Below are positions 34,454-40,336 of a stretch of DNA of 40,336 nt, in pieces. Below the pieces are notes generated by a model. That model searched no databases. It was given only the letters and a program-made list of their open reading frames with translations, and was not told where the DNA came from. Position numbers and translations under genes: made by a program. Source of the DNA: Rodentibacter caecimuris (GTDB taxonomy: Bacteria; Pseudomonadota; Gammaproteobacteria; Enterobacterales; Pasteurellaceae); NCBI GenBank assembly GCA_001998905.1, contig MLAA01000037.1:1-40336 (forward strand), in the 5' to 3' direction. The first letter of the stretch is position 1. Each line of letters starts with the position of its first letter.

Positions 34454-37400
34454 ATGAAATTTACTGATGTATTTATTCGGCGCCCTATTCTTGCGGTCTC
34501 AATTAGCTTGTTAATTATTATTTTAGGATTACAGGCGATTTCAAAATTGGCGGTGCGCGAATATCCTAAAATGACAACGACTGTTATTACGGTCTCCACT
34601 GCTTATCCGGGCGCGGATGCAAACTTAATTCAAGCCTTTGTTACGTCTAAATTAGAAGAGTCTATTGCGCAGGCGGACAATATTGATTATATGTCCTCTA
34701 GGAGTAGCCCGAGTGCTTCGACTATCACGGTTAAAATGAAGTTGAATACCGATCCAAACGGTGCATTAGCTGATGTTTTAGCTAAGGTTAATGCGGTTAG
34801 ATCGGAATTGCCGAGTGGTATTGAAGATCCGACTATCACCTCCTCTACTGGGGGAACGGGGATTATGTATATTAGTTTCCGTTCTAATAAATTAGATTCC
34901 AGCCAAGTAACAGACTATATTAATCGTGTGGTAAAACCACAATTCTTTACTATTGAAGGGGTGGCGCAGATCGAAATCTTCGGGTCGGCAGAGTATGCTT
35001 TGAGAATTTGGTTGGATCCGCAAAAAATGGCTGCACAGAATTTATCTGCGGCAGCGGTGATGCAAGCACTTTCCGCAAATAATGTACAAACCGCGGCAGG
35101 TAATGATAACGGTTATTATGTTAGCTACCGTAACAAAGTGGAAACCACTACGAAATCTGTTGAACAACTAGGTAACTTGATTGTATCTTCACAAGGGGAC
35201 AATCTTGTACGTCTGCGTGATATTGCGGATATTGAACTAAATAAGGAAAGTGATAATTCCCGTGCCACTGCAAACGGTTCTGATTCTGTTGTTGTCGCTG
35301 TTAATCCGACCGCGACGGCTAACCCGTTAACAGTTGCGGAGAAGGTTCGTCCGCTTTATGAGAGTATAAACAGCCAACTGCCGGATAGTATGGAATCGGA
35401 TATTTTGTATGATCGTACGATTGCTATTAACAGCTCAATTAATGAAGTAATTAAAACTATTATTGAGGCAACGATAATTGTACTAGTGGTTATCTTAATG
35501 TTTATCGGCTCTTTCCGGGCAATCTTGGTTCCTGTGATTACTATTCCGATTTCTCTTATCGGGGTATTAATGTTATTACAGGCCTTGGATTTCTCAATCA
35601 ATCTAATGACATTATTAGCCTTGATTTTGGCGATCGGTTTGGTGGTTGATGATGCGATTGTCGTATTGGAGAATGTAGATCGTCATATTAAAGAAGGTGA
35701 AACACCATTTCGAGCGGCAATCATTGGGACACGTGAAATCGCGGTGCCGGTTATTTCCATGACAATTGCATTAATGGCGGTGTATTCACCAATGGCATTA
35801 ATGGGAGGGATTACAGGTTCGTTATTTAAAGAATTTGCGCTTACCCTTGCTGGCTCTGTTTTTATTTCGGGTATTGTGGCGTTAACTTTATCGCCGATGA
35901 TGAGTAGCAAATTACTAAAATCTAATGCACAACCGACCAAGTTAGAGCGTAGGGTTGAGCATACCTTAACTAAAATTAACGATATCTATTCTTATATGTT
36001 GGATATTGTTATGTTGAACCGGAAATCTATGGTTGCATTTGCCGTAATTATTTTTGCAACCTTACCTTTCCTATTCAATTCTCTTTCTTCCGAGTTAACA
36101 CCAAGCGAAGATAAAGGTGGATTTATTGCCATAGGTTCTGCCCCTTCAAGTGTGAATATTGATTATATTCAGGAAGCAATGCAACCTTATATGAAAGAAG
36201 TCATGGATTTACCTGAAACCTCATTTGCGATGAGTATTGCTGGCGCGCCAAGTTCAAATCAATCATTAAATATCGTTACATTAAAAGATTGGAAGGAGCG
36301 TTCTCGTAAACAAGCGGAAGTCATGAATGAATTAAACAGTAAAGCAAAGGCAATTCCGGAAGTTTCTGTCAGTGCGTTTAATTTCCCTGAAATTGATACG
36401 GGAGAAAGCGGTCCGCCAATTTCTATTGTATTGAAAACCGCACAAGATTATAAATCACTGGCAAATGTATCGGAAAAATTCCTCGCTGCAATGCAAGGTT
36501 CTGGTAAGTTTGTTTATACTAACTTAAACTTGAAATACGATACGGCACAAATGACTGTTTCGGTAGATAAAGAAAAAGCTGGTACTTACGGTATTACAAT
36601 GCAGCAAATAAGTACGACATTAGGTAGTTTCTTATCCGGAGCAACTATCACTCGAGTTGATATTGACGGTCGTGCATATCGTGTAATTTCTCAAGTAAAA
36701 CGTGATCAACGTTTATCACCAGAGAGTTTCAAAAATTACTATTTAACGGCAAGTAACGGTGAGTCTGTACCCTTGAGCAGTTTAGTCGAGTTAAAATTAG
36801 AGACACAACCAACATCATTGCCTCGTTTTAGCCAATTAAATGCGGCAGAAATCAGTGCAGTTGCAATGCCTGGTACCTCTACTGGAGATGCGATTGCGTG
36901 GTTACAAAAAACCGCCGCAGAACAGTTACCGCAAGGATATAGTTATGATTTTAAATCCGAAGCGCGTCAGTTGGTACAAGAAGGAAATGCTCTTGCTGTA
37001 ACATTTGCTCTTGCAGTGGTGATTATCTTCTTAGTATTAGCGATTCAGTTTGAGTCTATTCGTGATCCTATGGTGATTATGATTTCCGTGCCGTTAGCGG
37101 TAAGTGGTGCTTTGTTGACACTTAATTTATTGAGTTTCTTCGGTATTTCTGGAACAACATTGAATATTTATTCTCAGGTTGGATTAATTACTTTAGTAGG
37201 ATTGATTACCAAGCACGGTATTCTAATGTGTGAAGTTGCCAAAGAAGAGCAGCTTAATTATGGTAAAACTCGAATTGAAGCGATTTCGGCTGCGGCTAAA
37301 GTACGTTTGCGTCCGATTCTTATGACAACTGGGGCAATGGTAGCGGGTTTAATTCCGTTGTTGTATGCAACAGGTGCCGGTGCTGTTTCTCGTTTTAGTA

Positions 37401-37540
37401 TAGGTATCGTGATTGTTGCTGGCCTTTCAATCGGGACTATCTTCACCTTGTTTGTATTGCCAGTTATTTATAGCTATGTTGCAACAGTGCATAAACCATT
37501 GCCTGTTTTTGAAGAAAACTCGCATTCCTCGCAACATTAG
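34454..37540 (+). CDS. acrB: RND multidrug efflux transporter AcrB
   Basis: The ATG at 34454 (MKFTDVFIRRPIL) has AGGA at 34441-34444; the TTG at 34436 is rejected because it touches the acrA stop. About 1028 residues: TM1 at once, a large periplasmic loop, and then IGLVVDDAIVVLENVDRH near residue 400 with the proton-relay Asp pair of TM4. The second half repeats the layout, ending with TM12 and SYVATVHK. It exports drugs and detergents by proton motive force with AcrA and an outer-membrane TolC. A USS-pair terminator follows. Confidence 0.96.
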   Translation: MKFTDVFIRRPILAVSISLLIIILGLQAISKLAVREYPKMTTTVITVSTAYPGADANLIQAFVTSKLEESIAQADNIDYMSSRSSPSASTITVKMKLNTDPNGALADVLAKVNAVRSELPSGIEDPTITSSTGGTGIMYISFRSNKLDSSQVTDYINRVVKPQFFTIEGVAQIEIFGSAEYALRIWLDPQKMAAQNLSAAAVMQALSANNVQTAAGNDNGYYVSYRNKVETTTKSVEQLGNLIVSSQGDNLVRLRDIADIELNKESDNSRATANGSDSVVVAVNPTATANPLTVAEKVRPLYESINSQLPDSMESDILYDRTIAINSSINEVIKTIIEATIIVLVVILMFIGSFRAILVPVITIPISLIGVLMLLQALDFSINLMTLLALILAIGLVVDDAIVVLENVDRHIKEGETPFRAAIIGTREIAVPVISMTIALMAVYSPMALMGGITGSLFKEFALTLAGSVFISGIVALTLSPMMSSKLLKSNAQPTKLERRVEHTLTKINDIYSYMLDIVMLNRKSMVAFAVIIFATLPFLFNSLSSELTPSEDKGGFIAIGSAPSSVNIDYIQEAMQPYMKEVMDLPETSFAMSIAGAPSSNQSLNIVTLKDWKERSRKQAEVMNELNSKAKAIPEVSVSAFNFPEIDTGESGPPISIVLKTAQDYKSLANVSEKFLAAMQGSGKFVYTNLNLKYDTAQMTVSVDKEKAGTYGITMQQISTTLGSFLSGATITRVDIDGRAYRVISQVKRDQRLSPESFKNYYLTASNGESVPLSSLVELKLETQPTSLPRFSQLNAAEISAVAMPGTSTGDAIAWLQKTAAEQLPQGYSYDFKSEARQLVQEGNALAVTFALAVVIIFLVLAIQFESIRDPMVIMISVPLAVSGALLTLNLLSFFGISGTTLNIYSQVGLITLVGLITKHGILMCEVAKEEQLNYGKTRIEAISAAAKVRLRPILMTTGAMVAGLIPLLYATGAGAVSRFSIGIVIVAGLSIGTIFTLFVLPVIYSYVATVHKPLPVFEENSHSSQH

Positions 37541-37569
37541 TTTTAAACACTGAACGTAGTAAAAAATCG

Positions 37570-37578
37570 ACCGCACTT
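37570..37578 (-). repeat. DNA uptake signal core, left arm of the acrB terminator
   Basis: Exact ACCGCACTT. Confidence 0.85.
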
Positions 37579-37599
37579 TGCTCCTACTAAAAGAAAGGA

Positions 37600-37608
37600 A
37601 AGTGCGGT
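37600..37608 (+). repeat. DNA uptake signal core, right arm of the acrB terminator
   Basis: Exact AAGTGCGGT. Confidence 0.85.
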
Positions 37609-37685
37609 CAGTTTTGTGATTTTTTATCTGTGGAACGGATATAAATATTTCCCTAACCAAAGTGAAAATGAGATAGTTGCATATT

Positions 37686-37877
37686 TTAGTGGTAGCCCAT
37701 TAATTGCAAAAGTTCTTTCGTGTAAGTAATAGCTTCATTGCGACTAGCTACACCGATTTTTTGATATAAATTCCGAATATGACTTTTTATTGTCGTTATT
37801 GCGACTTGTAATTCGTCTGAAATCTGTTCATTGCTGTAACCAGAGTAAATTAATCCTAACACTTGTACGGTGGAAAG
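37686..37877 (-). pseudogene. malT: C-terminal remnant of maltose activator MalT
   Basis: The minus strand reads [20 protein letters not shown], then [21 protein letters not shown] and ends LLQLMGYH and a stop. This is the LuxR-type DNA-binding end of MalT, about 64 codons from a protein of about 900 residues in E. coli. No start or ATPase and sensor domains exist, so it cannot act as a maltotriose-responsive activator. It runs directly into the malP remnant on the other strand. Confidence 0.88.
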
Positions 37878-37880
37878 TGT

Positions 37881-38205
37881 GTGTGAACTATTAGTAGAGG
37901 GTTATTATCCGACAACTTATTACCATCAAGATCCTGTATTAAAAAATGCGGTTGATTTTTTGGCTGAAGGAAAAGCATTAAAGGGAAATGTAGATACCTT
38001 TAAATTAATGTTGAATAGTTTATTGGAGAGAGAGCCGTTTCTAGTGTTAGCTAATTTTGATGATTACCGTAAAGCTCAGCAGCGAATTGAACAAGCCTAT
38101 TTAGATCAAAATGCGTGCTATCCTAAATACCGCACGGTTAGGTATTTTTAGTTCGGATCGTTCTATCTGCGCGATTATCAACAACGAGTTTGGTTAAAAA
38201 ATATG
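37881..38205 (+). pseudogene. malP: C-terminal remnant of maltodextrin phosphorylase (MalP/GlgP family)
   Basis: Plus-strand codons from about 37881 give [38 protein letters not shown] and YLDQNACYPKYR, matching the last hundred or so residues of MalP. The conserved end ARLGIFSSDRSI...RDYQQRVW appears only after frame changes near 38130 and near 38168, so the gene is broken. The N-terminal and catalytic two-thirds are missing. The open frame from the ATG at 37870 (93 codons) is this fragment and not a separate gene. Confidence 0.88.
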
Positions 38206-38302
38206 CATCATTCGCTATTAAACAACGATTATCGGACATTTAACGGAAATATAGATATTGCACATTAGCTTTGCCGCTGGTAAAAATTCTCTATGAAAAT
38301 CG

Positions 38303-38311
38303 ACCGCACTT
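38303..38311 (-). repeat. DNA uptake signal core, inside the malQ pseudogene
   Basis: Exact ACCGCACTT in a decayed gene, still intact. Confidence 0.8.
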
Positions 38312-38849
38312 TTTGGCGCTAAAAACCGCTGATAAAACGCAATTGTTACAAGGAAAATGGACGTTAAGGTTAGAAAAAATAGGATTATTTTTTTCTGGCA
38401 AAATAAAGAAAAATCGCATCAGTTTACCTAAAGATCTACCGATCGGCTATCATGATTTAGTTCTAACAATAGATAATATACAGCATCAATGCGGTGTTAT
38501 TATTGCGCCAAGCCGATGTTATCAGCCACTGGAATTGCAGGAGGGAAAGAAACTATGGGGCGCTTTTATTCAGCTTTATACATTCAAATCGGATAAAAAC
38601 TGGGGGATCGGCGATTTTGGTGATTTAAAAAGGTTCTTACAAGAAATACATGCCTACCAAGCGGATTTTGTCGGTTTAAATCCAATTCATGCACTATTTC
38701 CGGCAAACCCTGAGCTGCTAGCCCATATAGCCCATCATCGAGAAAGTGGCTCAATGTCATCTATATTGATGTTGAATTACCTGAGTTTAAACAAAGTTCA
38801 TAGGCTCAAAGTTGGTTTAACTCAAATGATATTCAACGAAAATTAGCAG

Positions 38850-38858
38850 AAGTGCGGT
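38850..38858 (+). repeat. DNA uptake signal core, inside the malQ pseudogene
   Basis: Exact AAGTGCGGT, still intact despite nearby disruptions. Confidence 0.8.
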
Positions 38859-40214
38859 TGGATAATTGGGTAAATTATTCAGAGGTGATAAAGCTAAAAT
38901 TAGCAGCACTTAAGTTGGCATTTGAGCATTTTCAACAAAAACCAATAGTTGTTCGACAACAGGCTTTTTACAATTTTTTATCTGAGGAAGGAGAAAGTTT
39001 ACAAATTCAGGCAACCTTTGATGCGTTACATCAGCATTTAAGCGAACAATTTGATAGTCAGTATGGGCGGGATTTTGGGCCTGAAGAGTACCAAGATTAC
39101 AACAGTGTAGCCGTACAAAAATTCCAAACAGAATATATGGAAAAAATCCATTTTTATTCTTGGTTGCAATTTTGTGCTGCGCAACAATTCGCTGAGTGTA
39201 ATCAAGTGTGTAAAAAGCGCAAAATGACGTTAGGCATGTATCGTGATTTAGCTGTCGGCGTAGCAAATAACGGCGCGGAAACCTGGGGCGATAAAATTTA
39301 TATTGTTTAAAGGCTTCAGTTGGTGCTCCGCCTGATATTTTGGCTCTTCAGGGACAAAATTGGGGATTATCACCGATTAATCTACATGTTTTAAAGCAAC
39401 GGGCTTACCAACCTTTTATTGATTTAGTCCGAACCAATATGAAAGATTGTGGTGCGCTGCGAATAGATCATATTATGTCATTATTGCGTTTATGGTGGAT
39501 TCCAAAGGGAGATTGTGCATCTAACGCCGCTTATATTCGTTATCCGGTTAATGATTTGATCGCGATTTTAAGTTTAGAAAGTCAACGACATAAATGTTTG
39601 ATTATTGGGGAAGATTTGGGAACAGTACCGAAAGAAATTATTAGTAAATTAAAAGATGTTGGTATTTTATCCTATAAAATTTTTTATTTTGAATTCGATT
39701 AAGTAGGACAAAGTCGCGTATTACAGGATTATCCCTATCAAACTATGACAACCTTGAGTACCCATGATTTACCAACTATTAACGGTTATTGGCGGGGTTA
39801 TGATTTTGAGTTAGGACAACGGTTTGGTGTGTATCCAAATGCTCAAGTTTTAGAAATTTTGAAGAAAGATCGTATAGCCGCAAAAACGAAGATTCTTCAG
39901 CGTTTGGAAGAAAAAGGAATCTCTTTTAAGGAAAAGGTGTTGATGAAAGTTTATCCTCCAAGATAACGAAGGATTTTAATCACCAATTACAAAGCTATGT
40001 TTCGAGTGTCTCTAGTGCGTTATTTGGGACACAGCCAGAAGACTGATTGGATATGAGCGAACCAGTTAATATTTCCGGAACAAATGTGGAGTACGCTAAC
40101 TAGCGCAGAAAATTGGATAAGAATATTGATGCGATTTTTGCGGATAAGGATATCCAGAGGTTACTGAAGAATATTAATTTAATCAGGAAAGAAGATATAG
40201 AAGACTCAATATAG

Positions 40215-40336
40215 TTAGTTTATACAGCCTGAATTCGTAAAAAATAGGCAAGAATGAACAGGTTTTAAACATTTTGCACAATAAAGATTCAAACGATAAA
40301 AAAATTAATATTTTTGTCAAAAATGACTTGCGTGAA
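40215..40336. other. Window tail with no recognisable feature
   Basis: 122 AT-rich bases after the malQ remnant. No open frame, hairpin or signal was seen. Confidence 0.5.

Larger units (their letters stand above)
37569..37609 (+). terminator. Terminator made of two opposed uptake signals after acrB
   Basis: GACCGCACTTT (37569-37579) pairs with AAAGTGCGGTC (37599-37609) around a 19-base loop, with T-rich sequence after it. Both arms are exact uptake signal cores. Confidence 0.75.
38271..40214 (+). pseudogene. malQ: 4-alpha-glucanotransferase (MalQ) pseudogene, multiply disrupted
   Basis: Homology begins at LALPLVKILYEN, about 60 residues into MalQ, so the N-terminus is lost. Then, in order: KNWGIGDFGDL and GLNPIHALFPANPE; a frameshift near 38712; SPYSPSSRKWLNV; an in-frame TAG at 38801; LYRDLAVGVANNGAETWGDK; a frameshift near 39303; GALRIDHIMSLLRLWWIP and GEDLGTVPKEI; a TAA at 39700; THDLPTINGYW; a frameshift near 39965; and TGA (40044) and TAG (40101), both at Trp positions in E. 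coli MalQ. The final stop is at 40212. At least three frameshifts and four internal stops make it dead. Confidence 0.92.

Noticed and set aside
37870-38151. A 93-codon open frame with an ATG near the malT/malP junction
   Set aside because: From about residue 6 it is plain MalP C-terminal sequence and it ends at a frameshift-induced stop, so it is a pseudogene fragment and not a small gene.
1-40336. CRISPR arrays, prophage, integrative element, toxin-antitoxin or other defence system
   Set aside because: No regular repeat-spacer pattern, integrase, phage structural gene or adjacent small toxin-antitoxin pair was found. The gene content is that of a Pasteurellaceae core chromosome.

Overview
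The window reads as Pasteurellaceae chromosome from the lineage that uses the Haemophilus-type DNA uptake signal. At least 17 exact copies of the core AAGTGCGGT (or its complement) are scattered through it. Gene order matches blocks I recall from Haemophilus influenzae: mutM-rpmG-rpmB-radC-coaBC-dut-slmA-yheU-crp, def-fmt-rsmB-trkA-mscL, rpoE-rseA-rseB, fruBKA and acrRAB. The species cannot be named from sequence alone. Composition is AT-rich throughout and visibly more so in the first 3.3 kb.

Region by region. 1-3274: a tightly packed, one-direction surface-glycan (probably lipooligosaccharide) cluster. It has a LicC-like cytidylyltransferase cut by the window edge, a GT25 transferase, a GT9 heptosyltransferase-like protein and a DXD glycosyltransferase. 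3275-3855: a gap without a recognisable gene. 3856-6049 (minus): mutM, rpmG, rpmB and radC, with a clear rpmB promoter and a structured leader. 6210-9594 (plus): coaBC, dut, slmA, yheU-like and crp. 9888-14938: def, fmt, rsmB, a GT2 glycosyltransferase and trkA, with one-base stop/start overlaps from fmt to rsmB and from the GT2 gene to trkA. 15009-17343: mscL, rraB, a SIMPL-domain periplasmic protein and slyD. 17449-18774 (minus): a Dcu C4-dicarboxylate transporter with an FNR-like promoter. 19030-22685: cysteine-free membrane rhodanese, secB, gpsA, cysE and an aroE-like gene. 22729-26949 (minus): a methyltransferase with a regulatory domain, then rseB, rseA, rpoE and sdhE, with a good sigma-E promoter before rpoE. 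26950-27653: a second geneless gap. 27654-32381 (minus): fruA, fruK, fruB (two HPr domains) and a small lipoprotein. 32607-37540 (plus): acrR, acrA and acrB with a palindromic operator. 37686-40214: the ruins of a maltodextrin locus (malT tail, malP tail, malQ with many stops and frameshifts).

Most of the window is housekeeping: DNA repair, translation start and modification, envelope stress, redox and carbon control, sugar uptake and drug efflux. I saw no CRISPR array, integrase, intact insertion sequence, tRNA or rRNA gene, and no convincing new multi-gene system. The most informative oddities are the collapsed malT/malP/malQ locus, the structured rpmB leader, the hairpin at the start of the sigma-E rpoE transcript, and the terminator-like hairpin just ahead of fruB.
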